A DNA stretch of 64,000 nt from Lineus longissimus. Lineage: Eukaryota > Nemertea > Pilidiophora > Heteronemertea > Lineidae. Positions 47,901 through 56,877 of this stretch are shown piece by piece (position 1 is the stretch's first letter; each line of letters begins with the position of its first letter). The stretch lies in assembly GCF_910592395.1 (NCBI RefSeq), contig NC_088316.1, positions 3,532,001-3,596,000 on the forward strand, written 5' to 3'. Made by a program: the position numbers and the translations under genes. The notes below the pieces were generated by a model. The model did not search any database. It had not been told where the DNA came from and saw only the letters and a list, made by a program, of their open reading frames with translations.

Positions 47901-49105
47901 ACAGTGTTAACCCTGGCCACGCAGAGTTCGGGGGTGAATGCTCAGCTACCTCGGGTGTCTTACATCAAAGCCATTGATGTATGGATGTCTACGTGTATGG
48001 TGTTCGTGTTCGGGGCGCTGCTGGAGTTCGCTGTCGCCAGCGTGTTGGCGCGGAAAGATGCGACGAGAAGAGAGAATGCTGTGAGTTCTGTAAGTGTGGC
48101 CAAGGCAAGTATGCACCAGTTGAAAAATACCTTAAAGACTGGACTTATAGGCAGGAGCTGGGCGGTCAGATTGGCCGCCTTCAGGTCACTGGTAAAAGGG
48201 CCTGATTGCGCTTGAATCGGCGATTATTTTGTTCCTCATAAGCGAAAATTAATAGTTCAAAGCGTATACTGTGCGAGAGGCGAGACCACTACCGGCGACT
48301 TCGTGCACTTTACCACACCTACCTACCTGGGTATAGTATCCCTTAAAGTTGAACTTAATCGACAAAAATGCAAGATAAAGTATGACCGAGTTAGATGGGA
48401 AGACGGAATAGGGCTGCGTCGAAACATGGCTGTCTATCCACGCCGCGGCTAGGATTTTGTTACTGCCACCCTGGCTGATTTCATCATTATGTGACTCACC
48501 TCATTTTGTCACTCGCAAACTCTTTTTGACAAATGATTCTCAAAGTGAGATTATGTCCTAACCAAACTATGAGAAATAGAAGTGGCCGATGACGAACGAA
48601 CTTGCTATCAGGTGTTTTCGTTGGTTGTTGTGGTTTTTGTTGGTTACTGTGGCGTTGACCAATCAGATTGTGTGTGTGTACTTTTTAAATACGTACAATC
48701 AGACGTCTCGTTGTATCTCATCTCGGCATCGCACCTTTTGAAAATCACATTGGCATGTACCAACTATAAGCAAATTAGGGCCTACTAATTGTTCCACCCT
48801 GTTTCCATTTTCAGCCAAATGACATCCCATTACGGACAATACGCAATTCCAGTCCAAAAACTATAGCAGCCGCGGAAAATATCAGTAGCAGGGAGTTTGA
48901 CTGTAGCTGGAGACTCTTGCAAACTGCTGACGACCCTCCTGTGGTAAAAAAGCGCCCGAGACCGCGGCGAAAGCGGACAAGCGCATCGGAAAAAGTCGAA
49001 AATGCTTCAAGAATATTATTTCCATTATCTTTCTGTGTATTTAATGCTGTTTATTGGTTACATTACTGGTGTAGGTGGTTTTCGTCGGATAAGTGTAAAT
49101 ATTGA
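20799..49105 (+). CDS. Cys-loop ligand-gated chloride channel subunit (glycine receptor/GluCl-like), split gene
   Basis: This gene encodes a pentameric Cys-loop receptor subunit of the anion-selective branch, acting in the plasma membrane. Exons 20799-20917, 26156-26223, 39918-40138, 40919-41001 or 41037-41119, 44334-44474, 47740-48080 (or 48089) and 48815-49105 join in phase with GT..AG borders. From the ATG at 20800 they give 420 residues, which is usual for the family apart from a missing signal peptide, so at least one upstream exon is unseen. Visible marks are the WQPDTYF loop A, a 13-residue Cys-loop (CTMNL..FPMDEQ.C), four membrane segments, and PAR just before M2, the known signature of anion selectivity. 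Odd points: D replaces the loop D arginine that binds ligand carboxylate in glycine/GluCl receptors, the first Cys of the loop C disulfide is missing, and the pore 6' residue is Leu rather than Thr. The family is certain; the ligand is unknown. Confidence 0.93.
23110..23139 (+). CDS. Possible 30-bp microexon of the channel gene
   Basis: A good acceptor (gtttgttttcag) and a fair donor (AAG|GTATAC) bound exactly 30 bp whose ends are both phase 1, so inclusion keeps frame. It would insert [10 protein letters not shown] between RRP and AQAIEVKI. Glycine and GABA receptors have a short linker here (such as PNYGG) that the gene otherwise lacks. The fit could be chance because the exon is so short; only transcript data would decide. 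Confidence 0.4.
23166..23424. repeat. Inverted duplication, ~70-bp arms
   Basis: The arm at 23166-23236 (cagctgcaacctctccgag onward) is repeated as its reverse complement at 23347-23424, leaving a ~110-bp spacer. Both arms read the same peptide-like frame (SCNLSEHLP.., ANHLSEQI), though it is open only briefly. It lies 27 bp after the candidate microexon. Confidence 0.8.
23526..24294. mobile_element. Possible non-autonomous DNA transposon, ~770 bp
   Basis: The ends tatactgggtgtt and aacacccggtata form 13-bp inverted termini with one mismatch. The interior has no recognised transposase; an 86-codon frame at 23682-23942 shows no known motif. Confidence 0.45.
24743..24887. repeat. 145-bp imperfect palindrome
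   Basis: Arms start ggtgatacaaaaaagatcat on the left and end atcgtttttgtatcacc on the right. They pair over about 70 bp each with nearly no loop (centre near accaaatttttggt), and are AT-rich. It is probably a MITE with very long inverted termini. Confidence 0.8.
25501..25713. mobile_element. TAGGCAGGTTTCGCAA MITE, copy 1
   Basis: 213 bp with termini taggcaggtttcgcaaccct and ggcttgcgaaacctgtcta. It is related to 56672-56877. A single-end relic (aaggtttcgcaatcctttcg) lies near 7458-7477. Confidence 0.75.
26156..26223 (+). CDS. Channel exon, 68 bp (beta strand 1)
   Basis: The exon lies between ...tccattccag and ATG|GTAGGT. It enters in phase 1 and leaves in phase 0, reading [23 protein letters not shown] with the split first codon (two bases in this exon). 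The segment .V....I.S..S.SE..M directly precedes the MDY of the next exon, as in all anion Cys-loop receptors. The 68-bp size equals the corresponding vertebrate glycine receptor exon as I recall it, and the phases agree. Confidence 0.9.
27506..27829 (-). other. Unassigned 107-residue open frame, probably repeat-derived
   Basis: The open frame has a mixed, protein-like composition ([16 protein letters not shown], then [11 protein letters not shown]) and no known domain. The opposite strand is also open over almost the same interval (27561-27821), so which strand, if any, was coding is unclear. It lies in the large channel intron, 62 bp from a transposon copy. No function is proposed. Confidence 0.2.
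27891..28263 (+). mobile_element. MITE-like element, copy 1 (proximal to H1)
   Basis: A 373-bp element bounded by inverted termini GAATAGCATTCCGCGA at 27891-27906 and 28248-28263. A second copy in opposite orientation lies at 32494-32868 with high identity throughout. No transposase is visible, so the element is non-autonomous. It ends about 80 bp from the H1 3' processing signals. Confidence 0.85.
28368..28383 (-). terminator. Histone mRNA 3' stem-loop
   Basis: On the minus strand a six-base-pair stem GGCCCT..AGGGCC closes a four-base loop (TATA), preceded by CCAAC and followed by ACCCC. This is the SLBP-binding 3' end element of replication-dependent histone genes. A purine-rich AAAAGGAGA at 28346-28354 on the same strand sits where the U7 snRNA downstream element is expected. 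The spacing from the H1 stop is canonical. Confidence 0.93.
28410..28973 (-). CDS. H1: Linker histone H1, replication-dependent type
   Basis: An intronless 187-residue linker histone that binds nucleosome entry/exit DNA and compacts chromatin. Residues 1-17 are a short basic N-tail. Residues 18-88 form the winged-helix globular domain ([19 protein letters not shown], then [11 protein letters not shown] at its end). Residues 89-187 are a Lys/Ala/Pro tail built of AAKKP repeats, visible in DNA as a diverged ~15-bp minisatellite. The start is the only ATG before the globular domain, and the length is normal for invertebrate H1. A histone stem-loop lies 26 bases after the stop, marking an S-phase, non-polyadenylated mRNA. 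The gene sits antisense within a long intron of the channel gene, and no core histone genes are in the window. Confidence 0.97.
   Translation of the reverse strand: MSAAPAKKPATTKKPVEHPKYSEMIAAAVDALKERNGSSRQAIIKYIKGNYKVGENADVHVKLALKKGVFAGELVQVKGTGASGSFKLAAKKPAAKKVVVKKPIVKKAAVKKPAAKKPAAKKPAAKKPAAKSPAAKKPSAAKKPAAKKPAAAKKPAAKKPAAKKPAAKKPAAKKATKKPAAKKIAKK
29068..29076 (-). promoter_or_regulatory. Possible TATA element of H1
   Basis: GTATAATGG on the minus strand lies about 100 bases upstream of the H1 ATG, a plausible TATA position. An inverted CCAAT (29143-29147) lies some 70 bases further upstream. I saw no clear H1-specific AAACACA box, so this is tentative. Confidence 0.3.
30818..30985 (+). 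repeat. Dispersed repeat, GGATAGAATG family, copy 2
   Basis: Contains aaaatgtcctaggatagaat, gcttcaatctctgagct, a run of ten G and ttacaccggc. Same family as 1703-1875. Confidence 0.6.
32319..32437 (+). repeat. Dispersed repeat, GGATAGAATG family, copy 3
   Basis: Contains ggaatgtcctctcggatata, ggttctattatgcgctttaa and ataatgctggacatt, aligning with copy 2 over about 120 bp. Confidence 0.55.
32494..32868 (-). mobile_element. MITE-like element, copy 2 (inverted)
   Basis: The inverted counterpart of the element at 27891-28263, starting with the same GAATAGCATTCCGCGAAG terminus. The outer end is slightly degraded (TCGCGGGATGCTATT). A ~60-codon open frame through the middle is shared by both copies; it may be chance. 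Together the two copies bracket 4.2 kb that contains the H1 gene. Confidence 0.85.
38621..38655. repeat. Perfect 17-bp-arm palindrome with one-base centre
   Basis: caaccttcatacacagc at 38621-38637 is followed, after one base, by its exact reverse complement at 38639-38655. No gene context explains it. Confidence 0.9.
39824..39856 (+). pseudogene. Truncated duplicate of the 221-bp channel exon
   Basis: About 30 bp starting GACTACGGTATTGACA nearly repeat the beginning of the exon at 39918, preceded by a similar pyrimidine-rich tract. The acceptor AG has become AT (ccAT|GAC against ccAG|GAC), and similarity fades after about ten codons. It lies 94 bp upstream of the intact exon. An ATG at 39758 opens a frame through it, with a strongly hydrophobic start ([18 protein letters not shown]), ending at a stop inside the true exon. 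Confidence 0.7.
39918..40138 (+). CDS. Channel exon, 221 bp (loops D, A and E)
   Basis: Phase 0 in and phase 2 out, with the donor AACG|GTAAGT. It reads [20 protein letters not shown], then [14 protein letters not shown] (loop A region) and NGTVRYSKR at the end. The tryptophan of Q.W.D.RL and the W.PD.YF.N motif are diagnostic of the family. The residue equivalent to glycine receptor Arg65 in loop D is Asp (MYFDQEW against IFLRQQW), which is unusual for receptors gated by amino acids. Confidence 0.96.
40139..40918 (+). other. Channel intron 3 (780 bp)
   Basis: GTAAGT to cgtttcag, with no repeats recognised. Choice of the downstream copy B acceptor would extend this intron to 41036, skipping copy A. 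Confidence 0.85.
40919..41001 (+). CDS. Channel Cys-loop exon, copy A (alternative)
   Basis: 83 bp, phase 2 in and phase 1 out, with acceptor cgtttcag and donor T|GTGAGT. It reads [18 protein letters not shown] followed by QDCSLLLGS, carrying the whole 15-residue disulfide loop. It is 80 percent identical in DNA to copy B downstream. Using both copies (166 bp) would break the frame, so only one can be used per mRNA. Confidence 0.93.
41037..41119 (+). CDS. Channel Cys-loop exon, copy B (alternative)
   Basis: 83 bp with the same phases as copy A and with its own acceptor (ctcctttcag) and donor (T|GTGAGT). It encodes the same segment, but with His at loop position 5 (Val in A) and His just before the second Cys (Asp in A). 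Of 17 base differences from copy A, 14 are silent, so both copies have been under protein-level selection. The 35-bp gap to copy A is too short for an ordinary intron. Confidence 0.93.
42131..42165. repeat. Short perfect palindrome (empty-site type)
   Basis: accagagtctttcaa (42131-42145) and its reverse complement (42151-42165) enclose five bases. The same arms, slightly diverged, surround the MITE inserted at 7073-7236. Confidence 0.85.
43883..44188. mobile_element. TTAAAGGGAC MITE, complete copy 2
   Basis: 306 bp with termini ttaaagggacgaa and caatttgtccctttaa, inverted relative to 18946-19255. It shares ctccagcaggacc and a tggtggcgaatagg-type core. It lies in a channel intron. Confidence 0.85.
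44334..44474 (+). CDS. Channel exon, 141 bp (loop B to loop C)
   Basis: Phase 1 in and out. The acceptor is cttcttgacag and the donor is G|GTACGT. The frame reads [12 protein letters not shown] at the start (loop B; the aromatic residue is Tyr), LPDFILDT in the middle and [10 protein letters not shown] at the end (loop C). In glycine receptors and GluCl the loop C start carries a Cys paired with the Cys of GKF.C; here that position is Leu, so the second disulfide cannot form. Confidence 0.92.
44690..45090. repeat. Foldback element with a tandem second half
   Basis: gcactcatagaaataaag at 44690 is inverted as ctttagtttttatgagtgc at 44963-44981. Then cactcaaaaaaacttta to ctttatgagtgaac repeats the end structure about 110 bp further on. 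A hairpin gaggagtttccc / gggaactcctc sits at 44910-44943. The plus-strand motif cctcaaataaaa occurs in both halves. Confidence 0.6.
45559..46216. mobile_element. Possible element with ~28-bp inverted ends
   Basis: The sequence ggcttactggactttgcgcaa near 45567-45588 reappears inverted at 46189-46209, with similar AT-rich flanks (ttataatc and gattataaa). The 600-bp interior has no recognised gene. Confidence 0.45.
47740..48080 (+). CDS. Channel exon: pre-M1 and membrane segments M1-M3
   Basis: The acceptor is tgtatttccag at 47739. It reads [10 protein letters not shown], then M1 ([18 protein letters not shown]), PAR, M2 ([16 protein letters not shown]) and M3 ([20 protein letters not shown]). 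With Arg as 0', the pore positions are Ser 2', Leu 6', Leu 9' and Asn 19'. Two donors are in phase 0: GCT|GTGAGT at 48080 and TCT|GTAAGT at 48089, differing by three residues. The exon corresponds to two exons in vertebrate glycine receptor genes. Read-through past both donors reaches a stop at 48213-48215 and would give a protein without M4. Confidence 0.95.
48090..48814 (+). other. Channel intron 6 (~730 bp)
   Basis: Starts at GTAAGT (48090) or at the alternative GTGAGT (48081) and ends in ccattttcag. Reading on from the exon is open to 48215. Confidence 0.85.
48815..49105 (+). CDS. Channel last exon: M3-M4 loop and M4
   Basis: The acceptor is gtttccattttcag and the exon enters in phase 0. 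The loop is short and ends in a basic stretch ([10 protein letters not shown]), followed by EKVENASR and M4 ([19 protein letters not shown]), with a short tail to TGA at 49103-49105. The R.LFP..F..FN..YW pattern is the family M4 signature. The small basic loop suggests an intracellular anchoring or conductance-controlling segment, as known for related receptors. Confidence 0.93.
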   Translation, partial: PNDIPLRTIRNSSPKTIAAAENISSREFDCSWRLLQTADDPPVVKKRPRPRRKRTSASEKVENASRILFPLSFCVFNAVYWLHYWCRWFSSDKCKY

Positions 49106-49370
49106 GCGCCATCGGGTCTAAATATTTATAATTTAAAGGCGCAGTCCATTCGTATAAGCTATTTGACATGATATCATTTTTTTCGAAATGCCTCCATGTA
49201 CATTGTACATGTGTACATGTAGTTTTCCGCTACAAATCATGGATGATGAACACCCAGTGGCGGACATTCCTGTTAAAACGCTAAACACACTACAATTGTG
49301 TTTTGCTTTGAGGTTATTGCTGCACATGGGGTACGAGCAAAACCATTGTGGGTCATAGCAGTCATATATG

Positions 49371-49376
49371 AATAAA
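49371..49376 (+). terminator. Possible polyadenylation signal of the channel gene
   Basis: An AATAAA lies 266 bp after the channel stop codon, the first such hexamer I noticed downstream on this strand. The position suits a short 3' untranslated region, but no other support is visible. Confidence 0.4.
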
Positions 49377-52300
49377 CTGGGCCTTTAAATTGGGTCTTTG
49401 TAAATAGTGGATTCCATATTGAGAATTTTGAAAGTACAGAATAGGTGATATCAAAGCAGATGAAGTCATCTGTTTTAAATAACTAGTCAATTTTAAGTCA
49501 TTTTTTGTGTGCGACAGTATTTCAGACCATCATTTCCCTATCATGGCTCTCATTTGGTTAGCTAACTTCTCCGTCAGTCGAGAGATTGTATTGGTTATAT
49601 GTATTTATGCATAATAATGCCATTGGTCCTTTAAGAAGTGCTATCTTTCGTGATCTGATGAAGAAAATATCTTGGAATTGATATTCATTGGGAGTTGCCG
49701 AGGAATACATATCAGAAGTGTCGAAAAACTTGAGTTTTATAACACAGAACGATTAGATTACGCTAATAGCCACGGCATTATTTGATAGAAAGCCACTTTG
49801 GTACAAGATACAGGTCCAAAACAAAGTTTTGTTATAGGCGGGCCTCATAATCCCCAGCCCCACCCCACCCCCATGAGGAGCCAGGAACCAAACCCCTCTT
49901 ATAGAATATCGCGACTCATTCGAGTTGAGTTTATTCTCTCTTGTTCCATACACTTTCTTGTCCCTGGCAAACTGGCTGTTAGTTAGAGATGCAGAAGACG
50001 GCCCGTCTGCCCAGCCTCGTTACTAGTTGCCCTAACTTGGGATAATTGATACACGTTCGACTGCAAATGGAAGCTGGTCATTGAAACGTGACAAAGGATA
50101 ATGGGTCGTTAGTGAGTTATCTAGACGCATCTTAATATAACCTCCGGGAAATCAATGACTAGGGATCTTGTCACCTTTATAGATATCTACACTTTTTATT
50201 GCAAACTACTCAGCAATGTCTTTGTCCGTCTGCTGAACAATTTTTTGTTGTCAGAGAGCCATTTTACAAGATGTGATTATTTAGGCGGGTCGCTTATGTC
50301 ATTTTGCAAAGGAAAACATCATGAGACGGCGTTCCTTCCCTCTTTTATTTACGCCTGTATGTACCTATTCTGTGCAGTCTTCGGCGGACGTCATAAAAAA
50401 CATTACGAGAAATATGAGATGAGATTTCAGATTAGTTGGTCTTAGCCAATCAGGGGAACTTTTTCAAGCTATTAAGGGAGTTTCAGTTGTGTTGAGCCTG
50501 ACCAATCAGGTTAATTCTTCAATTAATCTTCACTCATTTCCTCTTGCGGTACGAGAGGAGGTTTTTGATTAGTTGGTCTCAGCCAATCGGCTTATTTTCA
50601 GTTTTTTCCATTTGTTGGTTTTAGCCGGTCTCCCGGTCATCAGCCCTGCCACCGTCAAAAAAAATCGTCTGGTGAATCGATGTACACTTCCTTGGCAAAG
50701 ATGGTTACGCGGGCAATCATCTCGATGAAAAATATGTAGAATTTTGAAGCAGGATCTGTACACTCTTAACATAAATTAGTAACAATATCTACATCATTCT
50801 GGTACATGTAGTTGCTAGTGCACCGACTATTAATGAAATTATTTGTTTTAACTATCGAAATGCATAAACGTATAGTAATTCATTACAACTACCAAGATTA
50901 GTTGTTTTAATATTTTAAGAGTGTGTAGGTTTTCCTTTACAAAATATATATAGAAAAATTCTATGATCCATCCCATCGATTTTGGTGCGGTTATTTTCAT
51001 TATAGATTTATTTCGGGAAATTGTTGCCAGATTACCAATGACGTGTCTTAGCAAACCAAATTACTGATTACGTCACACTGTAGTTGATAATTTCGCTACA
51101 GATGTCACTAGTGGAGGCTTCGGACTCGCGATTAGACCTTATCAGCGATATGATTTCATTGGATCTTCGTTTGAAATCTGAATCATTTCCTTTCAATCAT
51201 TTTAAGCGCAATATGGCAATTTCAATGTGTTATTCCCAACAGCCATAAAAGTGTATTAGCCTAACGTCTGCCTTTGTTTCATTGAAACCAATTGTATTGT
51301 TTACAATCGCAACCAACCGCCATTACCAATTCAAAGTTGTTCTTACCGCAGACGCACAAATCATCGGCCGGGCATTTGGTATGTAAAATCGATCAGTTTT
51401 CCCCCACAATGGTCCGGGTAATTTGTGAAATCTGCAGGTCGGAACGATGTGGGTCCGCACGACTTGGCATAGCGATGAATTGCGCTGTTATCAGCCTGGT
51501 GGTGGAGCCTAGCTGTTGATGGGTGATGCCTCTGCTGCGCCGGCCCCGCTAGGGATTTCCGTGCCGGGTTCGCCTGTCACCGCTAAACCTAACGCGGCCA
51601 CAAGGGGCTTCGTTTTCGAGTTCGTTGGCTGCACAGGCGGATCAGGGGTATCGGAGATGCATTCATCAATGTTTCCACGCATTCATTTGTAGATAATTTG
51701 CTGTCCCTGGTCATGCGGTGTTATGGACGATCTGTCTTTCATGCGCTTATGACCAAATCTATAAAACGGCCATGTTTCATTGATTGGGTCATTGAACTCG
51801 AAGTTTGATCAATCCTTAAGTTTTTCTCAAGCAATTGCCATTCTATCTGGATCTATGCGACCACGAGTTAAGGTTTCTAGAAGCCAAATAGATATTATTT
51901 CATAACACCTGATGGATTGCGATAGATACGTATTTTAACAGATTATATACGGGGCGTAATCTCAAGCCAACAAAACGTCGGTCGATGTTTCCACTGGTGG
52001 TCAATTTGGGATGCCAACACAATGTAGGACTTAGAACACACGAAAAATTATATAAAGGTACATTTTGGAGAAAAAAACAATGCGACACTGACAAGAACAA
52101 AAAGACAGTGCCACCATCTATCATTAGAACTATGCATCAATAGAGTCTTTTGTGCACTCAGTCCTTGAAATACACTATCAATGCGCAGTTCTCACATGCC
52201 GACTTATCGGCGGTGAATATCAGTCCTAAAGTCTCCTCCTTTCACTGCCGACATGAAGGGGCCAGGAAATCCGTCGGACGCACCATCATAAACGGGTGGC

Positions 52301-55300
52301 CAATCAAATTGCTCGACACAAAGTAATTGAATAACGGCCTGAATTGATAGCGCCGACCTCAGGATAAGGTTACCATTCTTCTATACAACATGCATGCACT
52401 GTGCATTTGGGTCAGGTCAGAGAGGGGGGGGGGGGATATACGCACAACGACGGTGGATCACCATGAGTTCTCAAGAAAGATGGTGACTCGTTTTGTCTCC
52501 TTTGTCAACAACAGGTTCTTTTCTTCAATATTGCAGTTAATGTATGTCTTGCCGGCCTATATATTTGAATTTAACAAACAGCTTTTCTTTCATGAGGAAA
52601 ACCTGTGTGTCTCTCTCTGTCAAATTTGTTTGTTTTTAGTCTATTGATATTCTATTTGAACATGTTGATATGTAAATTAAGAGAGATTTTATATATTAAG
52701 AATGCTAGTGCTTGCCAGGGAAATGTTATGCCAGGTCTAGAATCGATTTCACCATTTAAGGGTTAATAGGTACATGTGTGCTATAATTAATTTCTCGAAA
52801 AAATGACATCCCGATTTTTTCGCACAGATAATGAAATATTTGAACAAAATGTTATATTTCATCCAAAACTTCGATGCCAGAATTGAATCTGAAAATACGT
52901 ATTTGCCAGAATCAGCCATATAGTATATGATGAAGAACGAGTATCGTGTGCGTTTTGACGGACCATTTCAGTTAAAAAGTGAAGAAAACAGTGAAATTTC
53001 GTCATGTTTTCCATTATTGAAGTAGAATATTCATGTAATCATGATTTTTCCTCAAAAGTTGCTGCCTTTTCCCAGAGTTGGCCAGTATAATCATGACAAA
53101 TTTGCATGGAGAATTTTACTTCAGTGCTTTTTAGACGGGTTATGGTTGATCCAAGATTTTAGTTCTATGGTAATAGCTATGTAGTAATTTTTTACTCAAG
53201 TAATTTAACAAGTTTGTACATGTTGTATAGGAAGCTCAAGTTAGACATGAGGAAAATAAGAGTTACCAAAATGTGGAACAAAAAATTGCAAAACGACCAT
53301 GGTCTGATGGTTGGCAAGTTTTTAACTTTTCCTCTGTAGACTTACATATACATACGTAGTTCTCATAAATTGTACAGTTCCAATGCACTCAAACTCCGTG
53401 TACATTTCTCATGCTCAGAGATCCTAGACCGAAATCGAATAAGGTGTGTTTTATGTAGACTGGCCAAAAATAATCAGGGATTCGTGTTGTGACGTCATGT
53501 GCATGTTAATGTACTGTATGTGTCATAGGACTATTTTAAGTTACGATACTAGAAGGGGGAATATAGTCATTAATGATTCGTGCATCATTTCAACGAAAAT
53601 TAGTGCTGGGAGGACGACTAGTCATCCAGACAATTTAAATTTCCTAGTTCGTAGAAAACGTCAAAAAGAGAGACTATAGCAGGAGCTAGGATGTCAAATT
53701 GTTGGTCTTCGATTGACTAGTACATTTATGTATGCACAGTTGAGGAGACTGCGATAACTTTATTTCTCGCACAAGCACGAATAGTTTTTATGTAAGTCAT
53801 GAGAGATAGGAGAGTCTCCTATCGGCAACTCCGTGAAACTTAATCTGACCTACCTGGCTACTGCATATACTCTCCCTTTAATTCAACCTGTTGTCGTGCA
53901 ATATTGTATGTTTTCTATACCAGAACGTTTCATTAGTAGGCCTATCTGGTTTCAGGATCTTCTTTTACGTTACACCAAAAAGCTCATTCCAGTTTCAGAG
54001 ATGACGAAGGGCTGGGTCGGTCTGTCTGTAGCAAGTATACAGGGTGGCCCAAAAAATCAGACAAGAATATTTCCGACGCTCTCATACTCAAGGCACCAGT
54101 CCCAGTGGGTGGGGATTGTTTCGAGGAGAAAAATGAGACCAAGAAATCTTAATTCAGTTCAGTCGTTTAAAACAAAGCAAAGTCGAGAGTAGTTTGAGCC
54201 GAAAAACGAATTCTATTGGAATTGCTTCGCAAAAATGGTTTTTGGGCCAAAACTACTGTACCAAATCGATATAATTATATGAGTCTCTTTTGTTCTAGAA
54301 ACTAACTCTCAAGATGACTTGCGAACTTCAAACTTGCGGGCTCTATTTAGACATTTCACTAACCAATAGGGGGACTTTTAAAAATATATGGTTTTTCAAA
54401 CGTGATGTAACATTATTCGCACTGCTCAATCTTCAACGTTAATGCATTGTAAGTTTTTAATGTTGTTCTTGTAAATGCTCTTGACCGATACAAAATCGCT
54501 CACTCTTCCAGGGACCTCTGTTATTAGGCTTCTAGCAAGCTTACATGTTGTGTCGGCTTCGTCGGTGTGCCATATCCATCGGTACAGGAGTGTAAGCAAT
54601 GTAAGTCCCATTGGAATGTAAGGGCCCATCACAATCGAATCTTTTGATTAAAACTGCATGTCATTTATGATAGAGAATTTCAGGGCCCGGTTAATTGTTT
54701 AAAACGATTTTTGTCACCAAACGCTGACGTTAACTTACATGCAGTTGTGATCGCAATATTGATCGATGTGGAAACTACGGTGGCTCCTAAGTGCCAGAAC
54801 AAATATCTAGTCATAAAAATAAAAAGAGATAATGAAAATAAAATAGCACGGTCGAAAAATATGTTCACTACCAGTGAGCGTTCGCTATATTTTCCGAACG
54901 CAGGAACGGTTCTCGAAACAGTGTAACGAAAGCTCACTTTTGATATTCGTTCTACTTCTTCCTTCGTATTGTGAGCGTTTCTAGAACATGTACTTGTGTC
55001 ATACTGGTTCAGGGGCGGGGAAGACAGTTAGAGTTCCAGACATACGCTCGGGGCGTTGGCTGGCCGGGGTGGGGGAATAGGCAGCTCTCCGACGAATATG
55101 GAACGCCGACGCTGATGGTACGTATTAATAGTTTGTGGCACATTGATACAGTCTCTGTCAGAATTGACATAGATACCCTCTGCTTCACGTAAGCTGCGCG
55201 CAACCAAGGAAGTAAGTGCCTCCATGGCGCAAACTTCAGTGCGTGCAGCTTACACACTTTTTGGACGCGAACCTTACGGCGATCCTGCTGTGCGAAAGGT

Positions 55301-56671
55301 GCGCGTAAGTTGCGCGCAGCTAGTCGCATGAAGGTTTATACGTTAGATCTTTGCACGTAGGTTGCGTGTACATTGTGCATAACATACATGTACGCGCCTT
55401 CAGGGATGTCAATTGTGATTTGGACTGTATTGTTTTGACGTTGTGTAACAGTTAATTTGAATTCCGAAATCAAAATAGGGCACTGTGTGTGTGCTGACTG
55501 TGTGTCTGGTGTTGAGATGGTCGGAACGAATGTTGGTTTTGTAGACTTTTACCATGAATCGAACAACAGAGACACGTTTCATAAATAAACAAATCGGCCA
55601 AAAAGTCAACTAAACTCAAAATTTAAGAAATTTAGGTACCTTTGGTGGTTCTGATGATTTTCTTCGATTTTATGGTAATTTTTGCAATTACCATCAGTGT
55701 GTGCGCCATGTACATGTGTAGTGCCTGAGTAGTTTGGAGTTCATGGTGGTGTGTCTGATTAAGTGAAGGATGATTCGTTTAAGCTGTCACAGGAGGTATG
55801 AAAAATTACCCAACTTTAGATTTGGCAAATGTCGTATGGACACATATGTAATAATTTGCATAGCAAGTATACAACAGACTTTAAATGGAAGGAACGTGCA
55901 AAAACCTAAAATACATATTTTGATGCATAATGCATGGAGCATAAATACGAGTTTCAACTTCTTTCTTAGTTAGACTAGAAAGACTAGTTTAGGTAGACTA
56001 TAGGGAGGCTTAGGTGGGACCAGGTTAAGTGTCACAAACTCACCAAAAGGTATGTCTGCTATCCCACAGATCATCGGCACAATCGAATATGTTTATCACT
56101 TCAAATTGTGCGTCTTAGTATAACCTAGAGACCACCGATTGGGCCCCTTGTCCCTGCCTAAACCCCCTCCCCCTTTACTGAGAATAAAATTGATCTCTTT
56201 TTACCATGCGTGGATGAGGTCGAGGTGAGTGTGGTGTGAATGGATCGAGAGAGGTTCAGCAAACACATTCATTTCGTGTGCGTCGGCGCGCACTGTGTCT
56301 TTAGGTATGACGTAATCAGTTCCGAGTGACTGATCAGTAATAATATTCCCAAACTGATATTCCCAACGAGGCGAAAAACGTCAAGCCGATAAAAAGCGCC
56401 CGTACGCGTCATACGTAAGTTCACTGATTACGTCTGCGGAACCTCTCAATAATATGTGTACACGTGTTTGATGAGTCGGCCTTTTGTTTTCTCCGTTACT
56501 TAAATCGAACATGAGTTGATGGGCGGCCGTTGCAGGAACGTGTAATTTATTGTCACAATCAAGTAATATTTAAAAGAGAGAAAGAGAAATACTAATCAGC
56601 AATTCAGTTTCGCCACAACGCGATCTCTCTTTGCCAATGATTCGTGCTAAACCGTTACAAGAATAATACAT

Positions 56672-56877
56672 TAGGCAGGTTTAGCAACCCTACGAAGGGC
56701 TTCGAACGACGAAGTACAAAGTCCTTAGAATTATCGACGACTCTTTTATTGCCTCCACCAAGTACAGTATAGAAGATGATTTTCGATGTCCCTTAACTGA
56801 GCACATAACGTGATGACAGGACAGTCCGTCTTAATAATTCGTCCTTCGTCTTTCGTAGGGGTTGCGAAACCTGGCTA
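56672..56877. mobile_element. TAGGCAGGTTTCGCAA MITE, copy 2
   Basis: 206 bp with termini taggcaggtttagcaaccct and ggggttgcgaaacctggcta, both continuing into tacgaa. Same family as 25501-25713, with a diverged interior. Confidence 0.75.
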
